A DNA stretch of 64,000 bases from JACVRM01 sp963817375 (GCA_963817375.1 CAWFOB010000002.1:248001-312000), one strand, 5' to 3'; positions 37,201 to 45,267 are shown, numbered from the stretch's first letter. Translations and numbers: made by a program. The notes: a model not told the origin generated them from the sequence alone.

Positions 37201-37441
37201 CCTGACCAACGTGGTCAAGTACGCGGACGCCTCGAGCGTGCGCGTCTCGGTCGAGCGCCTGAACGGGCGTGCGGTCGTGGAGGTCGCCGACGATGGCCGC
37301 GGCGGCGCCGATCCCGCGAAGGGCACCGGCCTGCGCGGGCTGGTCGACAGAGTGTCTGCCCTCGACGGTACGCTCTCTGTCGACAGCCCTGAAGGCGGCG
37401 GCACGCGGGTGCGTGCCGAGATTCCGACCGCCCAGGAGTAG
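34247..37441 (+). CDS. Membrane sensor histidine kinase with four PAS domains (NarL-type kinase)
   Basis: 1064 residues from ATG 34247. The N-terminal about 265 residues form seven or eight helices. A GAF-like or linker stretch follows, then four PAS domains starting near 370, 490, 610 and 730; the first three begin with ALETSERR(N/S)RALL-type sequence and all end in a (D/T)RD(I/V)TDR- or VDVTER-like strand. The HisKA_3 phosphohistidine is in RLERNLHDGAQQRLVSLS (about 880) and the HATPase in EALTNVVKYAD and DDGRGGADPAKGTGLRGL. PAS1-3 are clearly internal duplications. Partner candidates are the receiver upstream and the cyclase-REC-LuxR protein at 37857. Confidence 0.93.
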   Translation: MRAAARLWLIVVPAALLAGGAAVALAATADHNIQSPVFVAVALLVGWAFIGAGLVARTRRPENRTGLLLIGVGFAWFFNGLAYANNSWLWTIGFLLGALWAAVFVHTLLAYPSGELGTRRDRLVVGAGYTLAIFANIAIALFEPDPASCKDCPANAVLVDDNHAASVAAVTIVQVLAAAFLVSVGVAIVLRWRRSQGAARRLLGPVLLAGGLSVALFGVSIALQPISSIASNVFDLLAALAFLSVPFLLLHGLLRTRLARAGLGRALIALPDGASLADTQAAVRDALADPAAELLFWDAQRVQYVDIDGNPRELERPGAGRAATTIEADGQPLGGLLHDEALLDERELLADAADAARVAIGRERAQFALETSERRNRALLEAIPDAMIRIRRDGTVVDWHADERHITFSAPEGFIGMNLFELLPDHRGPLMKEAVARALDTGELQNVEYNTDIRGELHSREGRVVASGEDEVVVVIRDITDRVRALEALETSERRSRALLEGVPDNIYRVSRDGHHFLDIRWADPTRLPVPQERFIGGTVRDLGLPGDLAERFIELAEAAFATGRVQSTEYAVEAGGEPLYLEARIVPSGNEEYFVTVRDVTDRLRAQHALETSERRSRALLAGIPDNIFRIAYEDHRFLDVRMARVTRFLDPDGLVGRTVDDIGIPEAVIERVRASAELARETGEVQVIEYELKDDSGAIHLESRVVPSGDEYYLVVRDVTDRKQAELDLLAQRDFLSAMGDATPALLAVVGGDGTMSHHPINHALRELTGLSAEDAGHKNFFTLVSSAEDAARTERLVRIVADTGEPQSAETRWRSRDGDRLVAWTCTALPEIERGRRYVLISGVDVTERAAQEEELRRSRARIVEAGDAERRRLERNLHDGAQQRLVSLSLSLRLAQARVKNDPEAADSLLVGASEELALALEELRELARGIHPAVLTDRGLGPALESLADRAPLPVQLAQMPDERLPASVEAAAFYVVAEALTNVVKYADASSVRVSVERLNGRAVVEVADDGRGGADPAKGTGLRGLVDRVSALDGTLSVDSPEGGGTRVRAEIPTAQE

Positions 37442-37456
37442 GGCTGGCCGTACCCC

Positions 37457-37472
37457 CAGACGCCTGCTGGCC
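37457..37472 (+). promoter_or_regulatory. Shared upstream element, copy A (before small acidic protein)
   Basis: CAGACGCCTGCTGGCC, identical to copies at 40288-40303 and 42800-42815. It begins 84 bases before ATG 37541 and is preceded by a C-run (TACCCC). Confidence 0.55.
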
Positions 37473-37540
37473 GCCTCGCCACCGATGAGCACTCGTGCGA
37501 GCCTCGGTCTACTCCAATGACTGCTCAGAGAGGAACTCAC

Positions 37541-37795
37541 ATGCCGACCATCGATCCCCAGAAGATTCGCGAGCTCGCCCACCGCGCCGGTGACGGCCTC
37601 GAAGTGACGCTCCTCTGGAACGAGGACGACAACCGGGTCGTCGTCGCCGTCGACGACGCCCGCACCGGCGAGCGCTTCGAGATCGAGGTGCCGACCACCT
37701 CGGCGCTCGACGCCTTCGAGCATCCCTTTGCCTACGCGCCGCCCGACCGCGGCGCCGCCGCCGCCGAGCATCGCGCGGTTCCCGAGCCCGCCTGA
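37541..37795 (+). CDS. Small acidic protein of unknown function (84 aa)
   Basis: ATG 37541 is chosen because AGAGAGG lies 7 bases upstream; ATG 37517 is in frame but has no such site. The sequence starts MPTIDPQKIRELAHRAGDG and continues with a beta-rich core LEVTLLWNEDDNRVVVAVDD and a proline/alanine tail. No cysteines, membrane segment or catalytic motif. It has its own upstream element and lies between the histidine kinase and the cyclase-response regulator, so it is probably a coregulated accessory protein. No family recognised. Confidence 0.7.
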   Translation: MPTIDPQKIRELAHRAGDGLEVTLLWNEDDNRVVVAVDDARTGERFEIEVPTTSALDAFEHPFAYAPPDRGAAAAEHRAVPEPA

Positions 37796-37844
37796 CCTCC
37801 CTCCCGCCGTGGGCGCCGGCGCACAGCCGGCGCCCCGGCCGCCG

Positions 37845-37850
37845 TAGGAT
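37845..37850 (+). promoter_or_regulatory. -10-like box of a putative leaderless promoter (cyclase-REC-LuxR gene)
   Basis: TAGGAT, then 6 bases (CGGCTG) and GTG 37857. No ribosome-binding site. Confidence 0.45.
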
Positions 37851-37856
37851 CGGCTG

Positions 37857-39083
37857 GTGAGCGATCTCCCGGTCGGCATCGTCGCGCTCCTCTTCACCGA
37901 CGTGGAGGCATCGACGCGCCTCGTCCAGGAGCTGGGTGACGACTACTCGGCCGTGATGGGCGATCACCGCCGCCTGATCCGGGAGGCGATCGAGCAGTTC
38001 GGCGGCCACGAGATCGACTGCCGCGGCGACGAGTTCTTCATTGCGTTCGACAGCACGCGCGGCGCCGTCCATGCCGCGGCCCAGGCACAGCGGGCGCTCG
38101 TCGGCCACGACTGGCCGTCCGAGGCGCCGCTTCGCGTCCGCATGGGTGTCCATACGGGCGAGCCGACTCCGGCCGAGGGCGGGTACGTCGGCCTCGACGT
38201 CCATCGGGCTGCGCGGATCTGCGCCGCAGGGCACGGCGGCCAGGTGCTCGTCTCGCAATCCGCGCACGACCTGCTCGCGTCGCTCGAGGAGGCCGAGTTC
38301 CGCGACCTCGGCGAGTACGAGCTGAAGGGGCTGCCGCGGCCCGAGCGCCTGTATCAGCTGGTCGTGGAAGGGCTGCACGCCGAGTTCCCGGCGCTCCGGA
38401 CCGATGGCGCCGCCGAGCCCTGGGCGGCCGGGGAGGGGACGCGCGTCGTCCTCGCCGAGGACTCGGTCCTGCTGCGCGAGGGGATCGCCAGGCTGCTCAC
38501 CGACGCCGGATTCCAGGTCGTCGGCCAATCCTCCACCGCCGAAGACCTGCTGCTCAAAGTACGCAGCTACGACCCGCAGGTCGTGATCACCGACATCCGC
38601 ATGCCGCCCACGCAGACCGACGAGGGTCTGCGCGCGGCGCAGCAGATCCGCGCCGAGCACCCCGGCGTCGGCGTGCTCGTGCTGTCCCAGTACGTCGAGC
38701 CGTCATACGCCATGGAGCTGCTCGCCGAGAGCGCCGAGGGCGTCGGCTACCTGCTGAAGGACCGCGTCGCCGACGTCGACGAGTTCGTCGGCGCGGTGCG
38801 CCGGGTCGCCGACGGCGGCTCCGCCCTCGATCCCGCGCTCGTGACGCAGCTGGTCGGGCGCCGCCGGCGCGAAGACCCACTCGACGAGCTGACCCCACGC
38901 GAGCGCGAGGTGCTCGAGCTGATGGCGGAAGGCCGCTCGAACCAGGGCATCGCCCAGCGCCTGGTCGTGACCGAGCGCGCGGTCGAGAAGCACGTGACGA
39001 GCATCTTCAACAAGCTCCGGCTCCCGCAGGCATCGGACGACCACCGGCGGGTGCTCGCCGTGCTGGCGTTCCTGCGCGGCTAG
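37857..39083 (+). CDS. Class III cyclase domain fused to receiver and LuxR-type DNA-binding domain
   Basis: 408 residues from GTG 37857. Residues 1-170 are a class III cyclase domain with metal aspartates D15 (LLFTDVEAST) and D58 (DCRGDEFFIAF) and arginine R120 in GLDVHRAAR. Residues about 195-315 are a receiver with E201/D202 and phosphoacceptor D246 in VVITDIRMPP, and the lysine in YLLKDRVADVDEF. Residues about 344-402 are a LuxR/NarL helix-turn-helix (LTPREREVLELMAEGRSNQG). An N-terminal cyclase on a NarL-type response regulator is uncommon. It probably receives phosphate from the kinase upstream. Its stop shares CTAG with the convergent ATPase gene. Confidence 0.9.
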   Translation: MSDLPVGIVALLFTDVEASTRLVQELGDDYSAVMGDHRRLIREAIEQFGGHEIDCRGDEFFIAFDSTRGAVHAAAQAQRALVGHDWPSEAPLRVRMGVHTGEPTPAEGGYVGLDVHRAARICAAGHGGQVLVSQSAHDLLASLEEAEFRDLGEYELKGLPRPERLYQLVVEGLHAEFPALRTDGAAEPWAAGEGTRVVLAEDSVLLREGIARLLTDAGFQVVGQSSTAEDLLLKVRSYDPQVVITDIRMPPTQTDEGLRAAQQIRAEHPGVGVLVLSQYVEPSYAMELLAESAEGVGYLLKDRVADVDEFVGAVRRVADGGSALDPALVTQLVGRRRREDPLDELTPREREVLELMAEGRSNQGIAQRLVVTERAVEKHVTSIFNKLRLPQASDDHRRVLAVLAFLRG

Positions 39084-40219
39084 AGCTCGACGACGCCGGC
39101 GGCGACGCCGCGCATGACCACGTACGGCGGCAGCAGCGGGTTGGTGAAGCGGTAGCGCGGGCCTTCGGCGGTGTCGCGGCGCTCGAGCACGCCGAGCTCC
39201 GCCAGTTGCTCGAGCCCCTCGACGCCGGCGAAGTACCCGAATTCGTCGTCCTCCGCGAGCGCCGCAGCCAGCAGTGCCGGCCCGGCAACCTCGGCGCGCA
39301 GGTACGCCTCGGTGACGCTCTGCTGCGCGCGCTGGACGGCGCGCTCGACGGCGAACTCGACCTCCGGCGTGCCGACGTCTGCGTGCCGCTCGGCGAGCGC
39401 CCCCTGGGCCGCCAGCTGGGTCAGCAGGTGCGTGAAGTGCGGCAGGCCCTGCGACAGCGCCGTGACGCGGTCGACGGCGGGCTCCTCGATGGTCATCTGC
39501 GCGGCTTCGATGCCCCGGCGTGCGACCTCGGCCAGCTCGGCGCGCGCCATGCGCGGCATGCGCACCTGCACCAGCGCCCGCTCGATGGAGCGGTGCTCGC
39601 GCAGTAGCTCGTCGATGGTGTCGGCGACGCCGACGAGGACGAGCGTCGCCGGCGCGGCATCGTCGGAAAGCTGCTTGATGGTGTCGGTGAAGAGCGCCCG
39701 GTCGACCGGGTTGGAGAGGCGGTCGAACTCGTCGAGGAAGATCGCGAGTGGGCGAGTCCGGGCGAGCGCCTCCAGGGCGCGCGCAACGGCATGCGGGGTG
39801 ACGGCAGCGTCGCCCAGGACGGCCGAGGCTGGGGTCGCGACGTCCGTCGTCGTGGCGGCGAAGCCGATCCCGCGGCTCTGGCTGTGCAGCGCGATCTCGC
39901 CGAGCGCCTTGCGCCAGACGGACGAGAAGTCGTCGCCCGAGTCGCACGTCGTGCGCGCAGTGAGCACGCCGCTCGACGCGAGCAGCTCCGCGACCACGGC
40001 GGCCAGCGACGTCTTGCCGACGCCGCGCTCGCCGTAGACGACCGCGTGCTGGCCGGGCTGGGCGACCGCGGAGAAGAGCTCGGCGATCTGGTCTGTGCGG
40101 CCCGAGAACAGGCTCCGCCGGTCGACCGGCGCGGACGGGCGGAACGCCTGTGCGACGAGCTGCATCCGCTCGAGCAGCGCCGCCTCCTCGAGCGTGCGGA
40201 CGGGGCCGGTGTGCGCCAC
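39080..40219 (-). CDS. Orc1/Cdc6-like AAA ATPase
   Basis: 379 residues from GTG 40219 (TACGCT box 6 bases upstream). Walker A is YGERGVGKTSLAAVV, Walker B LAIFLDEFDRLSNP, and a sensor-like LVLVGVADTIDELL follows. The fold matches the AAA_16/Orc1-like ATPases often found as stand-alone signalling or stress proteins in actinobacteria. A C-terminal winged-helix-like region (about 300-370, YFAGVEGLEQLAELGVLERR) may bind DNA or protein. No membrane segment. Function unknown; it faces the cyclase-response regulator gene, overlapping its stop by 4 bases. Confidence 0.78.
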   Translation of the reverse strand: MAHTGPVRTLEEAALLERMQLVAQAFRPSAPVDRRSLFSGRTDQIAELFSAVAQPGQHAVVYGERGVGKTSLAAVVAELLASSGVLTARTTCDSGDDFSSVWRKALGEIALHSQSRGIGFAATTTDVATPASAVLGDAAVTPHAVARALEALARTRPLAIFLDEFDRLSNPVDRALFTDTIKQLSDDAAPATLVLVGVADTIDELLREHRSIERALVQVRMPRMARAELAEVARRGIEAAQMTIEEPAVDRVTALSQGLPHFTHLLTQLAAQGALAERHADVGTPEVEFAVERAVQRAQQSVTEAYLRAEVAGPALLAAALAEDDEFGYFAGVEGLEQLAELGVLERRDTAEGPRYRFTNPLLPPYVVMRGVAAGVVEL

Positions 40220-40225
40220 GAGGCC

Positions 40226-40231
40226 AGCGTA
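40226..40231 (-). promoter_or_regulatory. -10-like box of a putative leaderless promoter (AAA ATPase)
   Basis: TACGCT on the minus strand, 6 bases (GGCCTC) before GTG 40219. Confidence 0.4.
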
Positions 40232-40287
40232 CGCCGCCCGGGGGCCTGTGCAAAGCGCCTTCGAAGGGGTGGTGCTAGCTCCCGGTG

Positions 40288-40303
40288 CAGACGCCTGCTG
40301 GCC
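40288..40303 (+). promoter_or_regulatory. Shared upstream element, copy B (before MMPL transporter 1)
   Basis: CAGACGCCTGCTGGCC begins 87 bases before GTG 40375. Downstream, GGCCACC (40300-40306) can pair with GGTGGCC (40333-40339), and AAGGAG precedes the start. It lies in the 155-base divergent gap with the ATPase gene. Confidence 0.55.
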
Positions 40304-40374
40304 ACCTGCCGCCCGCGGCCGGCCGGTGGGACGGTGGCCTTACCCAAGCACGCATCACCAACGAAGGAGATCCC

Positions 40375-42607
40375 GTGTCACCTCTGAAGCGTTCGAACCA
40401 CATAGCGGCACGTATCGGCCGCTGGAGTGCGAATCACTGGAAGACCGCCGTCATCGGCTGGCTCGTCTTCGTGATCGCCGCCTTCGCCGCCGGGAACATC
40501 GTCGGCACGCAGTACCTGAAGACCACCGACACCAACGTCGGCGAGGCCCGCAAGGCCGACAAGATCATCGCCGCCGGCTTCAAGCAGAAGGAGGACCAGC
40601 AGGGCGAGGTCGTCCTGATCCAGTCCAAGACGCTCACGCCGAAGGATCCCGCCTTCCGGGCGGCGATCAACGACGTCACCACGACGCTCGCGCAGTTCCC
40701 GAAGGTCCAGAACCTGAAGTCGCCGCTCGTCGCAAGCCACAGCGACCAGATCTCTGCCTCGGGCCACGCAGTCATGATCACGTTCACCCCGAAGGGCGAC
40801 TACCTCCACGCGGCCAAGTACATCGACACGATCGAAGCGGCCGTCGCGAAGGTCCAGGCCGGGCATCGCGCAGTCACCATCGAGGAGCTCGGCAGCGTCA
40901 GCACAGAGAAGAAGCTCGACGCGAAGTTCAATAGCATGCTCGCCGCCGTCGGCCTCCTCGCGCTGCCGGCAGCGCTCATCATCCTCCTGCTCGTCTTCGG
41001 CTCCGCGGTCGCGGCGCTCGTGCCGCTCCTGCTGGCGATCACCGCCGTCTTCGCGACCAACGGGCTCGTCTCGATCCCGAGCCAGTTCATCCCGGTCGAC
41101 AACCAGATCTCCGAGGTGATCCTGCTCATCGGGCTCGCGGTCGGCATCGACTACTCGCTCTTCTACCTCCGGCGCGAACGCGAAGAGCGGGCCGCCGGGC
41201 GCAGCGAGGGTGCCGCACTCGAGGCCGCCGCTGCCACCTCGGGCCGTGCCGTGCTCATCTCGGGCATCACCGTGATGATCGCCATGGCCGGCATGTTCCT
41301 CTCCGGCGACAAGACGTTCATGTCCTTCTCCGTCGGGACGATGATGGTCGTCTTCGTCGCGATGATCGGCTCCGTGACCGTGCTGCCCGCGCTGCTCTCG
41401 AAGCTGGGCGACCGGGTCGAGAAGGGCCGCATCCCGTTCGTGCACCGGCTGCGCAGCTCGAGCGGCGAGAGCCGCGTCTGGGGCGCGATCCTCGACCGCG
41501 TCCTGCGCCACCCCGTCGTCTCGGTCATCACCGCCGGCGCCGTCCTCGTGGCGCTCGCAACTCCGGCCTTCTTCCTCAAGACGGCCGCCACGACGCCGTC
41601 ACAGGTCAACATCGCCGAGGTCGCTCCGCTCCAGCACTTCCAGAAGGCGTTCGGGAACGGCAACGACCCGGCCCGCGTCGCCGTCACGGCCGACGATGTC
41701 ACCGCTCCGCCCGTCCGGGCAGCCATCGCCGACCTCAAGCGGCAGGCCCTGGCGAGCAGCCAGATGAAGGCTCCGATCGTCGTCGACTCGAATGCCGACC
41801 ACACGGTCGCCACCGTCGACATCCCGCTCGCGGGCAACGGCGTCGACAGCACCTCCAAGGCGGCGCTCTCCACCCTGCGCAACGACCTCCTGCCGGCGAC
41901 GCTCGGCCGGGTCAGCGGCGTCGACTACGCGGTCACCGGCCAGACGGCCGCCGACCACGACTGGGCTCAGAGCATGACCAGGACGGCCCCGCTCGTCTTC
42001 GCGTTCGTCCTGATCTTCGCCTTCCTGATCCTGACGGCGGCGTTCCGCTCGATCGTCGTCGCCACCAAGGCAGTCCTGCTGAACCTGCTCTCCGTCGCGG
42101 CCGCCTACGGCATCCTCGTGATGGTCTTCCAGTGGGGCTGGGGCGAGGGCGTCCTGAACTTCCACTCCAACGGCGGCATCACGCCCTGGCTGCCCATGTT
42201 CCTGTTCGTGATCCTGTTCGGGCTCTCGATGGACTACCACGTGTTCATCCTGAGCCGGGTGCGCGAGGCCTACGGCCGCGGGCTCTCGAACGAGGACGCC
42301 GTCGCCCACGGGATCAAGCAGACCGCCGGTGTCGTCACCAGCGCCGCCGTCGTCATGGTCGTCACCTTCGCGGTCTTCGCGACTGATGCCGATCATCGAC
42401 TTCAAGGAGATGGGCATCGGCCTCGCGGCCGCCATCCTGATCGACGCGACGCTGATCCGCGCGGTGCTCCTGCCCGCAACGATGAAGCTGCTCGGCGACC
42501 GCAACTGGTACCTGCCCCGGTGGCTCGAGTGGCTGCCGAGCCTGGAGCACGACGAGACGCCGCGTGGCGCCTCGGTGCCGCTCCCGGTGCCTGCACAGCC
42601 CGAGTAG
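40375..42607 (+). CDS. MMPL family (RND superfamily) transporter 1; frame broken near 42380
   Basis: Starts GTG 40375 after AAGGAGATCCC. Two repeats of one plus five helices separated by extracytoplasmic loops, as in YdfJ/MmpL proteins: LIGLAVGIDYSLFYLRRERE and LFGLSMDYHVFILSRVREAY are the conserved proton-relay segments. At 42378-42381 the frame shifts +1 and homology continues as MPIIDFKEMGIGLAAAILID to TAG 42607. One added CG gives FARLMPIIDF and 744 residues, against 743 for its paralogue downstream. Probably exports lipids or other hydrophobic compounds. As sequenced, the frame instead reads on into the next gene. Confidence 0.88.
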
Positions 42608-42630
42608 CAACCGATCCAGCTCGACAGCGA

Positions 42631-42656
42631 AGAGGGCCCGCCACGGCGGGCCCTCT
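42631..42656 (+). terminator. Strong hairpin after MMPL transporter 1
   Basis: AGAGGGCCCGCC pairs perfectly with GGCGGGCCCTCT across a 2-base AC (12-bp stem, effective 4-base loop). It lies 24 bases after the stop and no long U-run follows. Confidence 0.75.
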
Positions 42657-42772
42657 CGCTGCGCGCACTTTCAGGGTCGGACCAGGGTGTTTCCGGATTG
42701 TCGCCGCCCCTGTCGCCCGGCACCGTCATGGGGATGCCCGAACACCGCACTCGACAGGCCGAGGCCAGGCCC

Positions 42773-42804
42773 GTCTGGGGGTGTGGGAAACCGCACCCCC
42801 AGAC
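42773..42804. promoter_or_regulatory. 11-bp stem hairpin overlapping the shared element
   Basis: GTCTGGGGGTG (42773-42783) pairs with CACCCCCAGAC (42794-42804) over a 10-base loop. The right arm includes the first five bases of element copy C. The remaining part of 42608-42885 contains the upstream terminator and no gene. Confidence 0.5.
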
Positions 42805-42815
42805 GCCTGCTGGCC
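42800..42815 (+). promoter_or_regulatory. Shared upstream element, copy C (before MMPL transporter 2)
   Basis: CAGACGCCTGCTGGCC begins 86 bases before ATG 42886. Downstream, CCCGGA and TCCGGG can form a small hairpin, and AAGGAG precedes the start. Confidence 0.55.
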
Positions 42816-42885
42816 GCATTCCCGTAGCGACCCCCGGACGCGATTCTCCGGGTGCAACGCAGACCTCACAAACAAGGAGATCGAA

Positions 42886-45117
42886 ATGTCACCCCTGAAG
42901 CGCTCGAACAACATCGCGGCCCGGATGGGTCGCTGGAGCGCAAGCCACTGGAAGACCGCAACCTTCGGATGGCTCGCGTTCGTCATCGTGGCGGCCGCCC
43001 TCGGCACCGCGCTCGGCACCAAGACCCTCATCACCGAGAAGAGCGGCAACGGCGAGTCCGGCAAGGCCGCTTCGATCGCCTACGACCAATTCCGGCATAC
43101 CCCGGAGGAGAGCGTCCTCATCCAGAGCAAGACGCTTACCACCGGCGACACCGCCTTCAAGGCCGCCGTCGCTGACGCGGCGAAGCGGTTCGCCGCGAAG
43201 CCCTACGTCAAGTCGGTCGACTCCCCGTACGCGCCCGGGAACGAAGGGCAGATCTCGACTGACCGCCACTCGGCGCTCGTCACCTTCAAGCTCCGCACCA
43301 AGGACCTGACCAAGGCCGACAAGCACGTGCCCGCGCTGCTCGCGACCACGGCGGCGCTCCAGAAGGCGCACCCGGCCGTGACCATGAGCGAGGTCGGCGA
43401 CGCGTCCATCGACAACCAGATCAACGACGTCTTCACCAAGGACCTCCAGAAGGCCGGCGAGCTCTCGCTTCCGGTGACGCTGCTCATCCTGCTGGTCGCC
43501 TTCGGGGCGCTCGTCGCGGCGGGGATCCCGCTGCTGCTCGGGCTCACCTCGGTGTTCGCGACCATGGGCCTGATCGGCGTCGCGAGCCAGTGGTACCCGG
43601 TCGACCAGAACATCTTCGCCGTCATCCTGCTGATCGGCCTCGCCGTCGGCGTCGACTACTCGATGTTCTACTTGAAGCGCGAGCGTGAGGAACGGCGCGC
43701 CGGCAAGTCGCCCGAGGCCGCCCTTGAGGCCGCCGCCGCCACCTCCGGCCGGTCGGTGCTCATCTCCGGCCTCACCGTCATGACCGCGATGGCCGGCATG
43801 TTCTTCACCGGCAACAAGACGTTCGGCGGCTTCGCGATGGGCACGATGATCGTCGTCGCCACCGCCGTTCTCGGCTCGCTGACCGTGCTGCCGGCGCTGC
43901 TCGGCCGCCTCGGCGACAAGGTCGAGAGGGGCCGCATCCCGTTCCTCGGCCGCCTGCAGCAGCGCAGCGACGGCCGGGTCTGGGGCGCGATCCTCGACCG
44001 CGTCCTGCGCCGGCCCGTCCTGTCCGCCGTCCTCTCGGCCGGCGTGCTGGTCGTGATCGCGGCTCCCGCGCTCGGGATGAAGCTCGTCCAGCCGGGCGCG
44101 GAAGCCTTCCCGCAGAACATCTCGACCATCCAGGCCTACAACAAGGTGCAGAGGGCGTTCCCGGGCGACCTGATCCCCGCGACCGTCCTGATCCAGGCCG
44201 ACAACGTCCGGACGCCCGAGATCCAGAACTCGATCAGGGCGCTGGTGGGCAAGGCGCTCGCCACCGGCCAGCTGCACGACCCCGTCGCCACCGACGTCAA
44301 CCGGGCCGGCACCGTCGAGGTCGTCAGCCTCTCGATGAACGGCAACGGCACCAACGAGGCATCGATCCGCTCGCTGAAGACGCTCCGCGAGGATCTCGTC
44401 CCCGCCACCGTCGGTGCGCTCGACTCCGTCAAGTGGGTCGGCGTCGACGGCCAGACGGCCGAGTCGGTCGACTTCAACCACCAGATGAAGCACACGGCGC
44501 CCTACGTGTTCGCGTTCGTGCTCATCCTGGCATTCATCCTGCTGCTCCTGTCCTTCCGCTCGATCGTGATCGCGGCGAAGGCAGTCATCCTCAACCTGCT
44601 CTCCGTCGCCGCGGCGTTCGGAATCCTCACGATCGTGTTCCAGCACGGTGTCGGCAAGGGCCTGCTCGGCTTCACCTACACCGGCGGCGTGATCGCCTTC
44701 CTGCCCGTCTTCCTGTTCGTGATCCTCTTCGGGCTCTCGATGGACTACCACGTGTTCATCCTGAGCCGGGTCCGCGAGGCGTACGACCGCGGTATGAAGA
44801 CCGAGGACGCCGTCGCCTACGGGATCAAGCAGACCGCCGGCGTCGTCACCAGCGCCGCCATCGTCATGGTGTTCGTCTTCTCGATCTTCGGGACGCTCGA
44901 CATCATCATGCTGAAGCAGTTCGGCGTCGGGCTCGCCGCCGCCATCCTGCTCGACGCGACGATCGTCCGCGGCGTCCTGCTGCCGGCCACGATGAAGCTG
45001 CTCGGCGACTGGAACTGGTACCTGCCGCGGTGGCTCGAGTGGCTGCCCCGGATCGGCTACGAGGGCGAGAAGGCGCCCGAGGCTCCCGAGGCTCCGGCGG
45101 TGCCCGCCGGCGCGTAA
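42886..45117 (+). CDS. MMPL family (RND superfamily) transporter 2
   Basis: 743 residues from ATG 42886 with AAGGAG 7 bases upstream. Same architecture as its neighbour, starting MSPLKRSNNIAARMGRW against VSPLKRSNHIAARIGRW, with LIGLAVGVDYSMFYLKRERE, LFGLSMDYHVFILSRVREAY and AILLDATIVRGVLLPATMKL. The membrane parts are highly similar and the extracytoplasmic loops (about 45-180 and 400-510) are more diverged, as expected if the two exporters handle different substrates after duplication. Each has its own upstream element and terminator, so they are separate transcription units. Confidence 0.93.
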   Translation: MSPLKRSNNIAARMGRWSASHWKTATFGWLAFVIVAAALGTALGTKTLITEKSGNGESGKAASIAYDQFRHTPEESVLIQSKTLTTGDTAFKAAVADAAKRFAAKPYVKSVDSPYAPGNEGQISTDRHSALVTFKLRTKDLTKADKHVPALLATTAALQKAHPAVTMSEVGDASIDNQINDVFTKDLQKAGELSLPVTLLILLVAFGALVAAGIPLLLGLTSVFATMGLIGVASQWYPVDQNIFAVILLIGLAVGVDYSMFYLKREREERRAGKSPEAALEAAAATSGRSVLISGLTVMTAMAGMFFTGNKTFGGFAMGTMIVVATAVLGSLTVLPALLGRLGDKVERGRIPFLGRLQQRSDGRVWGAILDRVLRRPVLSAVLSAGVLVVIAAPALGMKLVQPGAEAFPQNISTIQAYNKVQRAFPGDLIPATVLIQADNVRTPEIQNSIRALVGKALATGQLHDPVATDVNRAGTVEVVSLSMNGNGTNEASIRSLKTLREDLVPATVGALDSVKWVGVDGQTAESVDFNHQMKHTAPYVFAFVLILAFILLLLSFRSIVIAAKAVILNLLSVAAAFGILTIVFQHGVGKGLLGFTYTGGVIAFLPVFLFVILFGLSMDYHVFILSRVREAYDRGMKTEDAVAYGIKQTAGVVTSAAIVMVFVFSIFGTLDIIMLKQFGVGLAAAILLDATIVRGVLLPATMKLLGDWNWYLPRWLEWLPRIGYEGEKAPEAPEAPAVPAGA

Positions 45118-45139
45118 CTCCAACCGACACCCAACCACA

Positions 45140-45167
45140 GCGAGGGCCCGCGGAAGCGGGCCCTCGC
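45140..45167 (+). terminator. Strong hairpin after MMPL transporter 2
   Basis: GCGAGGGCCCGC and GCGGGCCCTCGC form a perfect 12-bp stem closed by a GGAA (GNRA) tetraloop, 23 bases after the stop. No U-run follows. Its stem core GAGGGCCCGC matches the terminator at 42631-42656. Confidence 0.75.
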
Positions 45168-45213
45168 CGTCGCTGGGGGAGGCGATGCGATCCAGCAATC
45201 GAGCGCTGGCGAT

Positions 45214-45243
45214 CGAATAAGCCTGCGCAATGTCGTCTATTCG
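45214..45243. promoter_or_regulatory. CGAATA...TATTCG inverted repeat upstream of the FrdA-like gene
   Basis: CGAATA (45214-45219) and TATTCG (45238-45243) separated by 18 bases. The 10-mer CGTCTATTCG recurs at 22551-22560 upstream of mqnA. It lies 10-40 bases upstream of the TAGCAT -10-like box. Confidence 0.35.
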
Positions 45244-45253
45244 GTAAACCTGA

Positions 45254-45259
45254 TAGCAT
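45254..45259 (+). promoter_or_regulatory. -10-like box of a putative leaderless promoter (sulfur island)
   Basis: TAGCAT, then 8 bases and GTG 45268. It is the only promoter-like box before the tightly packed run to about 49495. Confidence 0.45.
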
Positions 45260-45267
45260 CGGAACCC

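Noticed and set aside
40285..45117. Single 1610-residue double MMPL transporter
   Set aside because: The end of MMPL1 is found in another frame up to TAG 42607, a terminator and promoter-like element lie between, and MMPL2 has its own ATG and ribosome-binding site. The continuous frame is a by-product of the frame break near 42380.
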